From Roseateles hydrophilus (GTDB lineage Bacteria; Pseudomonadota; Gammaproteobacteria; Burkholderiales; Burkholderiaceae_C), in the NCBI RefSeq assembly GCF_026712245.1, contig NZ_JAPPUY010000003.1:620001-684000 (forward strand): a stretch of DNA of 64,000 nt, read 5' to 3'. Positions 33,721-42,069 of this stretch are shown here, one piece after another. The notes under the pieces were generated by a model. It had not been told where the DNA came from, did not search any database, and saw nothing but the letters and a program-made list of their open reading frames with translations. Numbering within the stretch: the first letter of the stretch is position 1; each line of letters opens with the position of its first letter. The position numbers and the translations under genes are program-made.

Positions 33721-34176
33721 TCAGTGCAGCGTGCCGGCGTCGGCCACCAGTTCCTGGACGTCGCCAGGGTTGCCGGGGCTGGCATGGTGCAGCACCAGGC
33801 GCCAGCCCAGCGCCGTCTTCAGGTAGACGTTGGTCGCAATGACCCAGGCGGTGGGCGCGGTCTGGCCGGCCTCGCTGTGCAGTTGCACGCGCTCCAGCAC
33901 ATGGTGGATGGCGCAGTCGCCGCTGTGCAGCCGGCGCACGCGCTCGGGATGCACGCGCACGGCGCCGCGCTCGAACACCGCAGCAAAGGCGGCGCGAATG
34001 GCGGGCAGGCCGACGATGCGCGGGCCGCCTGGGTGAACGCAGGCGATCTCCTCGTCATCGGCCCACAAGGCCATCAGGTGCTCCAGGTCGCCCTGCTGAA
34101 GGGCCTCGTAGAACTGGGCCTCGGTGTCGTCGGGCGAGGCCTGCAGCACGGCCTGCTGCGCGGGAGTGCGGCGCAT
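33721..34176 (-). CDS. NTF2-like (SnoaL/DUF4440-type) protein
   Basis: A 151-residue single-domain protein of the NTF2-like fold. It contains EAQFYEALQQGDLEHLMALWADDEEIACVHPGG, which has the start of the conserved cone, and closes with TNVYLKTALGWRLVLHHASPG. Such proteins can be enzymes, ligand carriers or assembly partners; none is identified here. The gene begins one base before the end of the zinc-finger gene's stop region (gap of 1) and precedes YheT. Confidence 0.82.
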   Translation of the reverse strand: MRRTPAQQAVLQASPDDTEAQFYEALQQGDLEHLMALWADDEEIACVHPGGPRIVGLPAIRAAFAAVFERGAVRVHPERVRRLHSGDCAIHHVLERVQLHSEAGQTAPTAWVIATNVYLKTALGWRLVLHHASPGNPGDVQELVADAGTLH

Positions 34177-34177
34177 G

Positions 34178-34393
34178 TCAGTGGTGGTGGCCCACCACCT
34201 CGCCGGCCTTGAGCTTGTAGGCCGTCCCGCAGTAGGGGCACTGGCCTTGGCCGCCGTGGGTCAGGTCGATGAAGACCTTGGGATGGTTGCTCCACAGCGC
34301 CATCTTGGGGTTGGGGCAGAAGACGGTGCCGTTGTCGTTGCAGTCCTTGGCGGTCACTTCGACGGTGGCGGCGGGTGTGGTGTTGGTGCTCAT
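34178..34393 (-). CDS. CHCC zinc-finger protein
   Basis: A 71-residue protein with the zf-CHCC pattern: H56-type zinc ligands are provided by FCPNPKMALWSNHPKVF (Cys, His) and CPYCGTAYKL (Cys-x-x-Cys). It is related to the accessory subunit NDUFS6 of mitochondrial complex I, but in bacteria it is found alone. In Burkholderiales it commonly follows ilvE, as here (10 bases downstream). Start ATG at 34393. Confidence 0.85.
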   Translation of the reverse strand: MSTNTTPAATVEVTAKDCNDNGTVFCPNPKMALWSNHPKVFIDLTHGGQGQCPYCGTAYKLKAGEVVGHHH

Positions 34394-34403
34394 GTGGTGG
34401 CTC

Positions 34404-35336
34404 TTAGACGGCGGTCAGCCAGTCGGCGTACTTGGGGTTGCGGCCGTTGACGATGTCGAAGAAGGCCGACTGGATCTTCTCGGTGATGGGGCCGCGCGAG
34501 CCGGCGCCGATCTCGATGCGGTCCAGCTCGCGGATGGGGGTCACTTCCGCGGCGGTGCCGGTGAAGAAGGCCTCGTCGCAGATGTAGACCTCGTCGCGGG
34601 TGATGCGCTTCTCGACCAGCTTCAGGCCCAGGTCCTGGCAGATCGCGAAGATGGTGTTGCGGGTGATGCCGTTGAGCGCACCGGCCGACAGGTCGGGCGT
34701 GTAGACCACGCCGTTCTTGATGACGAACAGGTTCTCGCCCGCGCCTTCGGACACGAAGCCGGACGCGTCCAGCAGCAGCGCCTCGTCGTAGCCGTCGTCG
34801 GTGGCTTCCATGTTGGCCAGGATGGAGTTGGTGTAGTTGGACACCGTCTTGGCCTGCGTCATCGTGATGTTGACGTGGTGGCGGGTGTAGGAGCTGGTCT
34901 TCACGCGGATGCCGCGCTTCAGACCTTCTTCGCCGAGGTAGGCGCCCCAGCTCCACGCGGCCACCATCAGGTGCACCTGGTTGCCCTTGGGGCTGACGCC
35001 CAGCTTCTCGGAACCGATCCAGATCAGCGGGCGGATGTAGGCGCTCTTGAGGTTGTTGGCCTTCACCACGGCGCGCTGCGCCTCGTTGATCTCTTCGGCC
35101 GAGAACGGCACCTTCATGCGCAGGATCTTGCCGCTGTTGAGCAGGCGCTGCGTGTGCTCCTGCAGCCGGAAGATGGCCGTGCCGTTGACGGTGTCGTAGG
35201 CGCGCACGCCTTCGAAGGCGCCGCAGCCGTAGTGCAGCGTGTGCGTCAGCACGTGGATCTTGGCATCGCGCCAGTCGACGAGCTCGCCGTCCATCCAGAT
35301 CTTGCCGTCGCGGTCGTGCAGAGGGGCGGGAACCAT
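34404..35336 (-). CDS. ilvE: Branched-chain amino acid aminotransferase
   Basis: IlvE catalyses the last step of valine, leucine and isoleucine synthesis, and the first step of their breakdown, using PLP. The 310-residue protein (fold type IV) has the conserved HYGCGAFEGVRAY near 35, the catalytic K163 (TQAKTVSNY), GFVSEGAGENLF and the phosphate-binding FFTGTAAEVTPI. ATG at 35336 has GGAG about ten bases before it. First gene of a set that continues with the zinc-finger, NTF2-like, YheT and DUF genes with gaps of 1-12 bases. Confidence 0.96.
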   Translation of the reverse strand: MVPAPLHDRDGKIWMDGELVDWRDAKIHVLTHTLHYGCGAFEGVRAYDTVNGTAIFRLQEHTQRLLNSGKILRMKVPFSAEEINEAQRAVVKANNLKSAYIRPLIWIGSEKLGVSPKGNQVHLMVAAWSWGAYLGEEGLKRGIRVKTSSYTRHHVNITMTQAKTVSNYTNSILANMEATDDGYDEALLLDASGFVSEGAGENLFVIKNGVVYTPDLSAGALNGITRNTIFAICQDLGLKLVEKRITRDEVYICDEAFFTGTAAEVTPIRELDRIEIGAGSRGPITEKIQSAFFDIVNGRNPKYADWLTAV

Positions 35337-35383
35337 CGGGTACTCCAGGGCTGATGAGGAAAGTCCGCGATTTTACGAAGAGC

Positions 35384-35761
35384 CTATGACGCCTCGCCGG
35401 CCCGCAGCAGCCGCCACTCGGCGAGCTTGCCTTTCTTCAGCACCACCTCCACCGCGTCGCCGCCGGTGTCGCGCCAGACGTAGGTGTCCTGGGCCTGCTT
35501 GGCCCCCAGGCTGCCGGTGAGCTTGATCAGTTCCACCAGCGTCATGCCCTCGTGCAGCTTGCTGCTGAGCATGATGGCGTTGGCCACCGAACCCATGGGC
35601 GCGGCGCCCGCCTTCTGCATCAGCCGCATCAGCCGGCTCATCTGCAGCAGCAGCCAGAAGACGATGCCGGTCGTCGCGAAGACGATGCCCTGCCAGCCGA
35701 AAAATGCGCCGCCTGCCACCAGCGCGGCCAGCGCCAGCAGCACGCCCATCCATGCGTTCAT
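35384..35761 (-). CDS. Hypothetical membrane-anchored protein
   Basis: A 125-residue protein with two N-terminal membrane helices (about 4-40) and a cytoplasmic C-terminal part that contains EGMTLVELIKLTGSLGAKQAQDTYVWRD-like sequence; no family recognised. The stop of the upstream monooxygenase gene overlaps its ATG by a few bases (ATGA at 35758-35761), so the two are coupled. It ends 47 bases before ilvE's start region on the same strand. Confidence 0.7.
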   Translation of the reverse strand: MNAWMGVLLALAALVAGGAFFGWQGIVFATTGIVFWLLLQMSRLMRLMQKAGAAPMGSVANAIMLSSKLHEGMTLVELIKLTGSLGAKQAQDTYVWRDTGGDAVEVVLKKGKLAEWRLLRAGEAS

Positions 35762-36108
35762 GCTTGAGGATCCTGTGTTCCGTCGCTGCGTTCCCAGGCG
35801 TAGGCGCGTTCGACGCGGGCCACGCGCAGCGTGTAGTGCTCATACCAACGGGTGCGGCCGGTGTCGCGCGCCGCCTGGTGCTCGGTGTCGCGGCGCCAGC
35901 GCGCGATGTCCTCTGGCGTGCGCCAGTAGGACACGGTGATGCCCAGCCCGTCGGCGCCGCGCGTGCTCTCGGCGCCCAGGTAGCCGGGCTGCGCGGCCGC
36001 CAGCGCCACCATGCGCTCGGCGGTGTCGGCATAGCCGGCTTCAACGGCCGTGCGCTGGCTCGTGAAGATGACGGCGTAGTAGGGCGGTGCGGGCAGGGCA
36101 GGGCTCAT
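35758..36108 (-). CDS. Antibiotic biosynthesis monooxygenase-like (ABM) protein
   Basis: A ferredoxin-fold ABM-domain protein of 116 residues (or 124 with the ATG at 36132). It contains YYAVIFTSQRT, QPGYLGAESTRGADGLGITVSYWRTPEDIARWRRDTEH, the usual beta-alpha-beta segment. Members include heme-degrading and quinone monooxygenases and YqjZ; the role here is unknown. The start at 36108 is favoured because the ribosome site before 36132 is too close to the codon. Overlaps the following gene by four bases. Confidence 0.8.
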   Translation of the reverse strand: MSPALPAPPYYAVIFTSQRTAVEAGYADTAERMVALAAAQPGYLGAESTRGADGLGITVSYWRTPEDIARWRRDTEHQAARDTGRTRWYEHYTLRVARVERAYAWERSDGTQDPQA

Positions 36109-36148
36109 GGGGCGCTCGGTCGGGGCGCGCATCCTGCCACGGCCGGCG

Positions 36149-36580
36149 TCAAGCGCTGACCTTCAGCAGCACGCAGCGCACCCACTGGCCAGACTCCAAC
36201 GCGGCCTGGTGGCCGTTCAGAAAGGTCTCGGCCGTCGAGTTGCGCGCCGTGAAACTCATGCCGTGCAGCACGCCCATGCGCGGCACGGGCCGCGACCACT
36301 TGCGCTCCACCACACCGTTAAACCAGGACACCTGCTCCTCGCCGTCGTCCATGTCGGCGCGGCCCAGCAGCAGCACCACCTCGTACTTGGCGTCCGTCAA
36401 GGGCTCGGTGGCGCTGGTCAGCACCTGCAGGCCACCGTCGCTCATGTTCAGCACCAGGCCGGCCGGCCCCTGGCTGAACTGCACCGGCTTGAACACCCAG
36501 CCGGGCAGGGAGTCGGCATCGTGTTGGGCACCCAGGAAGTCGGTGCGGGCGTGCTGCCTGAGGTCGGCGGGATCGGACAT
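36149..36580 (-). CDS. PilZ-domain protein
   Basis: A 143-residue protein that appears to be a single PilZ domain, a cyclic-di-GMP receptor fold. The N-terminal RQHARTDFLGAQ has the R-x3-R-like start, and NMSDGGLQVLT matches the (D/N)xSxxG motif used to bind c-di-GMP. It could connect to the large GGDEF/EAL protein at 48.4 kb, though no direct link is shown. Start ATG at 36580 has GGAGAG upstream. Gap of 83 bases from radA. Confidence 0.85.
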   Translation of the reverse strand: MSDPADLRQHARTDFLGAQHDADSLPGWVFKPVQFSQGPAGLVLNMSDGGLQVLTSATEPLTDAKYEVVLLLGRADMDDGEEQVSWFNGVVERKWSRPVPRMGVLHGMSFTARNSTAETFLNGHQAALESGQWVRCVLLKVSA

Positions 36581-36663
36581 GGGAGGCTCTCCGGTTGACG
36601 CCGCAATCCTAAGCGTCGTTGCCAGCGCCGTGCGTTGTGGAAACCTGCGATCCGCAGGCCCGC

Positions 36664-38028
36664 TCAGGCCAGGCCGCGCAGCACGTCGATGGCCTGCTCC
36701 ACGCGCTCGATGGCGTGGATGGTCAGCCCGTCGATGGGTTTCTTGGGCGCGTTGGCCTTGGGCACCACGGCCACGCTGAAGCCCAGCTTGGCCGCTTCCT
36801 TCAGCCGCTCCTGGCCGCGCGGCGCGGGCCGCACCTCGCCAGCCAGGCCCACTTCGCCGAACGCGATGAAGCCCTTGGGCAGCGCGCGGCCGCGCAGCGA
36901 GCTCTGGATGGCCAGCAGCACCGCCAGGTCGGCCGCCGGCTCGCTGATGCGCACGCCGCCCACTGCGTTGACGAACACGTCCTGGTCGCCCGTGGCCACG
37001 CCCGCGTGCCGGTGCAGCACGGCCAGCAGCATGGCCAGACGGTCGCGGTCCAGGCCGACGGACAGGCGCCGCGGGCTCACGCCGCCGCTGTCCACCAAGG
37101 CTTGCAGCTCGACCAGCAGGGGCCGCGTGCCCTCCAGCGTGACGAGCACACAGCTGCCGGGCACCGGCTCGGTGTGCGTGCTCAGGAAGATGGCGCTGGG
37201 GTTGGCCACGCCCTTCAGGCCCTTCTCCGTCATCGCGAACACGCCGATCTCGTTGACGGCGCCGAAGCGGTTCTTGATGGCGCGCACGAGGCGGAAGCTG
37301 CTGTGCGTGTCGCCCTCGAAGTACAGCACCGTGTCGACGATGTGCTCCAGCACGCGCGGGCCGGCCAGCGCGCCTTCCTTCGTCACGTGGCCCACCAGCA
37401 CCATGGCGCAGCCGCGCGCCTTGGCCGTGCGCGTCAGCTGCGCGGCGCATTCGCGCACCTGGGCCACCGACCCCGGCGCCGACGACAGCTGCTCGGAGTA
37501 CAGCGTCTGGATGGAGTCGATGACGCAGAAGTCCGGTTCCTCGGCCTCGATGGTGGCGAGGATCTTCTCCAGCCCGATCTCGGCCAGCACGCGCACCTTG
37601 TCGCCGGCCAGGCCCAGCCGCCGCGAGCGCATCGCAACCTGGGCGCCGCTTTCCTCGCCGGTCACGTACAGCACCTTGACGGTCTGGCTCAGCGACTCCA
37701 CCGCCTGCAGCAGCAGCGTGGACTTGCCGATGCCCGGGTCACCGCCGATCAGCACGACGCCGCCGGCCACGATGCCGCCACCCAGCACGCGGTCCAGTTC
37801 CTCCTGGCCGGTGGGCGTGCGCTCGTAGTCGCTGGCCTCGATCTCGCTGAGCGTGGCCACCGGCTGGCTCTTGGCCAGCGCCTGGTAGCGGTTCTTGCCG
37901 CCGCCGCTGGGCTCGGCGGGGGCTTCCGTCAGCGTGTTCCAGGCATTGCAGTGCGGGCATTTGCCCAGCCAGCGCGGGCTGGTGCCGCCGCAGTCGGTGC
38001 AGGTGTAGATGCTTTTGCTCGTGGCCAT
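36664..38028 (-). CDS. radA: DNA repair protein RadA
   Basis: RadA/Sms is a RecA-like ATPase that moves branch points in recombination intermediates. The 454-residue protein has the N-terminal zinc finger (CTDCGGTSPRWLGKCPHC), Walker A GDPGIGKSTLLLQA, the RadA motif KNRFGAVNEIG and a C-terminal Lon-like domain (about 275-454). It is full length. ATG at 38028. The unknown membrane protein gene precedes it by 13 bases and PilZ follows. Confidence 0.96.
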   Translation of the reverse strand: MATSKSIYTCTDCGGTSPRWLGKCPHCNAWNTLTEAPAEPSGGGKNRYQALAKSQPVATLSEIEASDYERTPTGQEELDRVLGGGIVAGGVVLIGGDPGIGKSTLLLQAVESLSQTVKVLYVTGEESGAQVAMRSRRLGLAGDKVRVLAEIGLEKILATIEAEEPDFCVIDSIQTLYSEQLSSAPGSVAQVRECAAQLTRTAKARGCAMVLVGHVTKEGALAGPRVLEHIVDTVLYFEGDTHSSFRLVRAIKNRFGAVNEIGVFAMTEKGLKGVANPSAIFLSTHTEPVPGSCVLVTLEGTRPLLVELQALVDSGGVSPRRLSVGLDRDRLAMLLAVLHRHAGVATGDQDVFVNAVGGVRISEPAADLAVLLAIQSSLRGRALPKGFIAFGEVGLAGEVRPAPRGQERLKEAAKLGFSVAVVPKANAPKKPIDGLTIHAIERVEQAIDVLRGLA

Positions 38029-38041
38029 GCGGCCATTGTCG

Positions 38042-38740
38042 TCAGGCCGCGCGCCACAGCCTGACAGCATGCGGCAGCGACTCGGCCTGCGGCATCCAGC
38101 GGTCCAGCGCCGCGCCCAGGCCCACGCCTGCCAGCAGCAGCACCAGCGCGCCCACCCAGGTGTGGCGCAGCGCGCAGCGCAGCCAGCCGCCGCGGTCGAA
38201 CTGGCGCTGGTGCCGCCAGGCCAGGCCGGCGGCAAACGCGGCCAGCGCGACCTCGACGGACACCGCCAGCAGCACCTCCACGCCGAACAGCAGCGTCACG
38301 CCCGCGCCCAGCAGCGCGGCCAGCGCGACGGCCACCGCCACAGCTGCCGCGAGGGGCAGCAGCAGGATTGCGCCCTCGTCGGCGCCGGCCGCCAGCTCCA
38401 GCGCATCCAGCGCCGTGCCGCCGCCACCGCAGCTGCCGTTGTCGGCCAGCTGCAGGCCGAGGTCGGCGAGGTCGGTGGCGTCGCCGTCCGCCCGGCTTAA
38501 TAGGTAGGCCGCCCACAACCGCAGCAGCCCCAGGTAGGCCGCGTAGCTGAGCGCCAGGCTGAGCCCGAAGCGCAGGGCCAGCCCGTCCACCCCGGCCCAG
38601 CGCAGCAGCGCGCCGCTCAGCCACAGGCAGGCCAGGCAGCACAGCGCGATCAGGCCCACATGCAGGCGCAGCCAGCGGTGGCTGCGCAGCCAGCGGCGGG
38701 TGCTGAGGATCTGACGTTCGACGGACGGGGTGGCGCTCAT
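38042..38740 (-). CDS. Hypothetical membrane protein beside radA
   Basis: A 232-residue protein with an amphipathic N-terminus and about five hydrophobic helices (near 27-45, 57-80, 124-145, 150-172 and 195-212). A central loop has a glycine/cysteine stretch NGSCGGGGTALDALELAAGADEG that could be cleaved or bind metal, but this is speculation. No family recognised. It is immediately upstream of radA and probably transcribed with it. Confidence 0.68.
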   Translation of the reverse strand: MSATPSVERQILSTRRWLRSHRWLRLHVGLIALCCLACLWLSGALLRWAGVDGLALRFGLSLALSYAAYLGLLRLWAAYLLSRADGDATDLADLGLQLADNGSCGGGGTALDALELAAGADEGAILLLPLAAAVAVAVALAALLGAGVTLLFGVEVLLAVSVEVALAAFAAGLAWRHQRQFDRGGWLRCALRHTWVGALVLLLAGVGLGAALDRWMPQAESLPHAVRLWRAA

Positions 38741-38873
38741 GGCGGGTCATTCTGCGGCTGTCGCGTTCGGTGTCTGGCAGGCCGACTTCGTCGCCGCTGG
38801 GGCCGCTTCGTCGCGCGGGGGCCCCGCGCGCCGCCCGCCTGCCTACGATGCCGCCGCACAAGGGAGGCGACAC

Positions 38874-40199
38874 ATGCAGTGGATGCGGCAAGGCGTGGGG
38901 TTGGCGTTGGCGGCATGGGCGGGCGCGGGGGCTGCCGCCGGCCTCAGCGTGGAGCGGGTGGACCTGGGGGAAGTGCCGGGCGAGCAGGCCTACAACCTGC
39001 AGGAACAGCGCGACATGCGCGTGTTTGCCCGTTCCGCAGCGCGCTTTCAGCAGGCGCGCCTGTTCCTGCAGCGCCGCGTGGGCGGCCGGTGGCAGGCGGC
39101 CGAGCCGCTGCCGTTCAGCGACGCGCGCTGGCGCGACTCCGATCCCCACCTCAGCGCCGACGGCCGCGTGCTCAGCTTCATTGCCCACCGGCCGCTGCCG
39201 GACGGTGGCATGCCGGCGCGCCCCGATCTCTTCGAATCACATTGGGCGGACGGCCGGTGGGCCGAGCCGCAGCGCTTGCCCGAGCGCTGGCAGAGCACCG
39301 CGTACGAACTGGGGCCGGAGCGCTACGGCGACACGCTCTATTTCTCCTCCAGCCGCGCAGGCGGCGCGGGGCGGCTGGCCGTCTACCGGGCCGACGCCGC
39401 CGACGCCGCGCCCGAGCCGTTGCCCTCGCCCATCAACGACAGCGCGCAGAACAGTGACTTCACGCTGAGCCCCGACGGCCGCTTCGCGCTGTGGTGGAGC
39501 GACCGCGGCGGCGCCGAGGCCGGTGGCGGCGACCTCTACCTGGCCGAGCGCCTGGGCCCGGGCTTCGGCCCGGCGCTCCGGCTGCCGGCCCCGGTCAACG
39601 GCCCGGGCTTCGAGTTCTCGCCCTCGGTCAGCGCCGACGGGCGCTGGCTGTACTTCGCGTCCACGCGGGGCGATGCGCAGGGGCTGTCGGCGGTCTACCG
39701 CGTGTCCTGGCCGGACCTGCTGGATGCGCTGGGACCGGCGGCCACTGCGCACAGCCAGGCCGCGCTGGATCAGGCGGTCAGCCGACTGTGGCAGGCCATC
39801 GGCCATGCGCCGCAGCAGGCGTCTGATGTGGCGGCGCTGCAGCAGCTGTTTCATCCGCAAGGCCAGGTGTTCGGCCAGCGGCTGCAGGCCAGCAGCCTGC
39901 AGGTGGGGGCCTGGCCGGTGGCGCGCTTCCTGGCCGATCTGGCGACGCCGTCGCCGCGTGGCCTGTACGAATGCGAGGTGGATCGACAGCAGCGCCGCTT
40001 TGGCGGCCATGCCGAGGTCTACAGCGTGGTGCAGACGCGGCATGACCCGGCCCAGGCCGCGCCGGCCTACACCGGCGTCAACAGCATGCACTGGCAGCTG
40101 GGCCCGCAGGGCTGGCAATTGCTGAGCCTGCACTACGCGCTGGAAACGCCCGGCCTGCACCTGCCAGCGGCGCTGGCGTCGGCGGCCTGCCGGCGTTGA
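38874..40199 (+). CDS. Secreted PD40/WD40-like repeat protein with C-terminal NTF2-like domain
   Basis: A 441-residue secreted protein (signal peptide 1-22, ending GAAAG). The first part (about 60-290) has PD40-type beta-propeller units (DSDPHLSADGRVLSFIA, NSDFTLSPDGRFALWWS, FEFSPSVSADGRWLYFAS), as in TolB. The last 140 residues lack these and look like an NTF2-like domain (TGVNSMHWQLGPQGWQLLSLHYA). The start has AGGGAGG six bases before ATG 38874. Function is not identified; the TolB-like half suggests periplasmic binding or enzyme inhibition. The gene is alone between divergent and downstream genes. Confidence 0.78.
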   Translation: MQWMRQGVGLALAAWAGAGAAAGLSVERVDLGEVPGEQAYNLQEQRDMRVFARSAARFQQARLFLQRRVGGRWQAAEPLPFSDARWRDSDPHLSADGRVLSFIAHRPLPDGGMPARPDLFESHWADGRWAEPQRLPERWQSTAYELGPERYGDTLYFSSSRAGGAGRLAVYRADAADAAPEPLPSPINDSAQNSDFTLSPDGRFALWWSDRGGAEAGGGDLYLAERLGPGFGPALRLPAPVNGPGFEFSPSVSADGRWLYFASTRGDAQGLSAVYRVSWPDLLDALGPAATAHSQAALDQAVSRLWQAIGHAPQQASDVAALQQLFHPQGQVFGQRLQASSLQVGAWPVARFLADLATPSPRGLYECEVDRQQRRFGGHAEVYSVVQTRHDPAQAAPAYTGVNSMHWQLGPQGWQLLSLHYALETPGLHLPAALASAACRR

Positions 40200-40282
40200 G
40201 GGCATGACGACCGGCGCCGCTGCCGCCGGTCGGGCACACTGCTAGGCCCGCCCCCGATCACGCCGCCCCCCCGGAGCCCCGT

Positions 40283-40912
40283 ATGGAACTCGCCACCTGG
40301 TTGACCTTTTTCGCCGCCTGCTGGGCCATCAGCCTGTCGCCCGGCGCCGGCGCGGTGGCCGCCATGAGCGCGGGGCTGAGCCACGGCTTCCGGCGCGGCT
40401 ACTTCATGACCTTCGGGCTCATCCTGGGCATCCTGACGCAGGTGCTGTTCGTCAGCGCCGGCCTGGGCGCGCTGATCGCCGCGTCCGAGACGGCCTTCGC
40501 CGTCATCAAGTGGGCCGGCGTGGCCTACCTGGTGTGGCTGGGCGTGCAGCAGTGGCGCGCGCCGGCCCAGCCGCTGGCGGCCGCCGACGATGGCGCCGTG
40601 CAGGCCACGCGCCGCCAGCTGGTGCTGCGCGGCTGGGGCATCAATGCCGTGAACCCCAAGGGCACGGTCTTCCTGCTGGCCGTGGTGCCGCAGTTCCTGG
40701 ACCTGGCCGCGCCGCTGGCGCCGCAGTACCTCGTCATCGGCGCCACGCTGGGCTTCACCGACCTCGTCGTCATGGGCGGCTACACCGCGCTGGCCGCACG
40801 CGTGCTGGCGGCGTTGAAGAGCGCACACCACATCAAGCTGCTGAACCGCGTGTTCGGCTCGCTGTTCGTGCTGGCCGGCGTGTTGCTGGCCAGCTTCAAG
40901 CGCCACGCCTGA
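40283..40912 (+). CDS. LysE/RhtB family amino acid exporter
   Basis: A 209-residue inner-membrane exporter with six helices. The LysE-family start ISLSPGAGAVAAMSAGLSHGFRRGYFMTFG and the middle motif AVNPKGTVFLLAVVPQFLD are clear. Family members export lysine, homoserine or threonine; the substrate is unknown. Repeat copy C begins immediately after the stop. ATG 40283. Confidence 0.93.
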   Translation: MELATWLTFFAACWAISLSPGAGAVAAMSAGLSHGFRRGYFMTFGLILGILTQVLFVSAGLGALIAASETAFAVIKWAGVAYLVWLGVQQWRAPAQPLAAADDGAVQATRRQLVLRGWGINAVNPKGTVFLLAVVPQFLDLAAPLAPQYLVIGATLGFTDLVVMGGYTALAARVLAALKSAHHIKLLNRVFGSLFVLAGVLLASFKRHA

Positions 40913-41043
40913 AGCCCCCGCCCGTGCCGGCTGAACGCCGGCCGTCCCGTTCGCCCCCCGAGGGGGCGGCGATGCCGGGCGGCTCGACCGCCCAGCACAT
41001 CGCCAGCGCGGGCCGGCTTGGGGCGGCCCGGCACTCGGCCCGC
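40913..41043 (-). repeat. Dispersed intergenic repeat, copy C (reverse)
   Basis: Inverted relative to copies A and B. The hairpin at 40969-41003 keeps the GCGAT/ATCGC base but the arms are GCTGGGCGG/CCGCCCGGC when read in copy-A orientation, quite different from copies B and D yet still complementary with one G-T wobble. The element begins right at the lysE-family stop codon. Confidence 0.88.
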
Positions 41044-41064
41044 ATGAATTGCCGAACTCCTTCT

Positions 41065-41085
41065 GCCGCCCTGAGCGGCGTTTTT
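41065..41085 (+). terminator. Candidate terminator after the LysE exporter gene
   Basis: A short stem GCCGC-CCTGA-GCGGC followed by GTTTTT. It is only 13 bases before the next gene's ATG (41099), so it may end the upstream transcript or act as a leader attenuator. The stem is weak (5 bp). Confidence 0.5.
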
Positions 41086-41098
41086 CTTCGCCGAGTCC

Positions 41099-41998
41099 AT
41101 GTCCACTGCATCGCCCAGCCGCTGGCTGTTCTGGGGCCCCACGCTGATCTGGGCCAGCACCTGGCACGTCATCCTGTACCAGCTGGACTCCGGCGTGCCG
41201 GTCTTCAACTCCGTGGCCTGGCGCTTCGGCCTGGCGGCGCTGCTGCTGGCGGCACTCGCACGCTGGCAAGGCCTGTCGCTGCGGCTGCCGCTGTGGGCGC
41301 ATGGCTGGATGCTCGCCACCGGCATCGTGCAGTACAGCGGCAACTACCTGTCGGTCTACGAGGCCGAGCGCCACATCCCGTCCGGCCTGGTGGCCGTGCT
41401 GTTCTGCCTGATGGTGTACGGCAACGCGCTGTCGGGGCGGCTGTTCTTCGGCCAGCCGGTCACGCGGCGCTTCCTGGTCTCGGCCAGCGGCGGCGTGCTG
41501 GGCGTGGTGCTGATCTTCTGGCCCGAGATCGCGGCCACCGGCGCGCGCCCCAGCGCCTGGCTGGGCCTGGCGCTGGGGCTGTTCGCGGTGCTGGTGGCCT
41601 GCATCGGCAACGTGCTGACGCTGACGCTCACCAAGCGCGGCCTGCCGCTGGTGCCGGTGCTGGCCTGGAGCATGGGCTATGGCGCGCTGTTCCTGCTGGG
41701 CGTGTCGCTGGCCAGCGGCCAGGGCCTGCATTTCGACCTGCGCCTGCCTTATGTGCTGAGCCTGCTCTACCTGTCGGTGGCCGGTTCGGTGATCGCCTTC
41801 GTGCTGTATTTCAAGCTGGCCCAGGCGCGCGGCCCGGCGCAGGCGGCGCTGACGGGCGTGATCATCCCCGTCATCGCGCTGGTGATCTCGGCGGTCTTCG
41901 AAGGCTGGCAGGTCACGCCGCTGGCGGTGGCCGGCATGGTGCTGTGCCTGGCCAGCCTGTTCGTGGCCACGCGCCCCATGCGCCCCACAGGCCGCTGA
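41099..41998 (+). CDS. EamA/DMT-family transporter
   Basis: A 299-residue inner-membrane protein with about ten helices in two EamA halves (WGPTLIWASTWHVILYQLD; second half from LVACIGNVLTLTLTKRG). It differs from the family member at 6.2 kb in sequence and is not a recent copy. The substrate is unknown. ATG at 41099, with GAG nearby but no strong ribosome site. The gene follows repeat C and a short hairpin. Confidence 0.9.
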   Translation: MSTASPSRWLFWGPTLIWASTWHVILYQLDSGVPVFNSVAWRFGLAALLLAALARWQGLSLRLPLWAHGWMLATGIVQYSGNYLSVYEAERHIPSGLVAVLFCLMVYGNALSGRLFFGQPVTRRFLVSASGGVLGVVLIFWPEIAATGARPSAWLGLALGLFAVLVACIGNVLTLTLTKRGLPLVPVLAWSMGYGALFLLGVSLASGQGLHFDLRLPYVLSLLYLSVAGSVIAFVLYFKLAQARGPAQAALTGVIIPVIALVISAVFEGWQVTPLAVAGMVLCLASLFVATRPMRPTGR

Positions 41999-42069
41999 GC
42001 CGCCGGCCTTCAGACAACCTTCAGATTCGCTTGAGGTGAGGCCTAGCCGAGCCGGCACAAGATGGGCGC

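Noticed and set aside
40913-41098. Small ORFs through the dispersed repeats
   Set aside because: Frames through the four copies are not conserved in length or reading frame, and no ribosome site is shared; they are by-products of the repeat.
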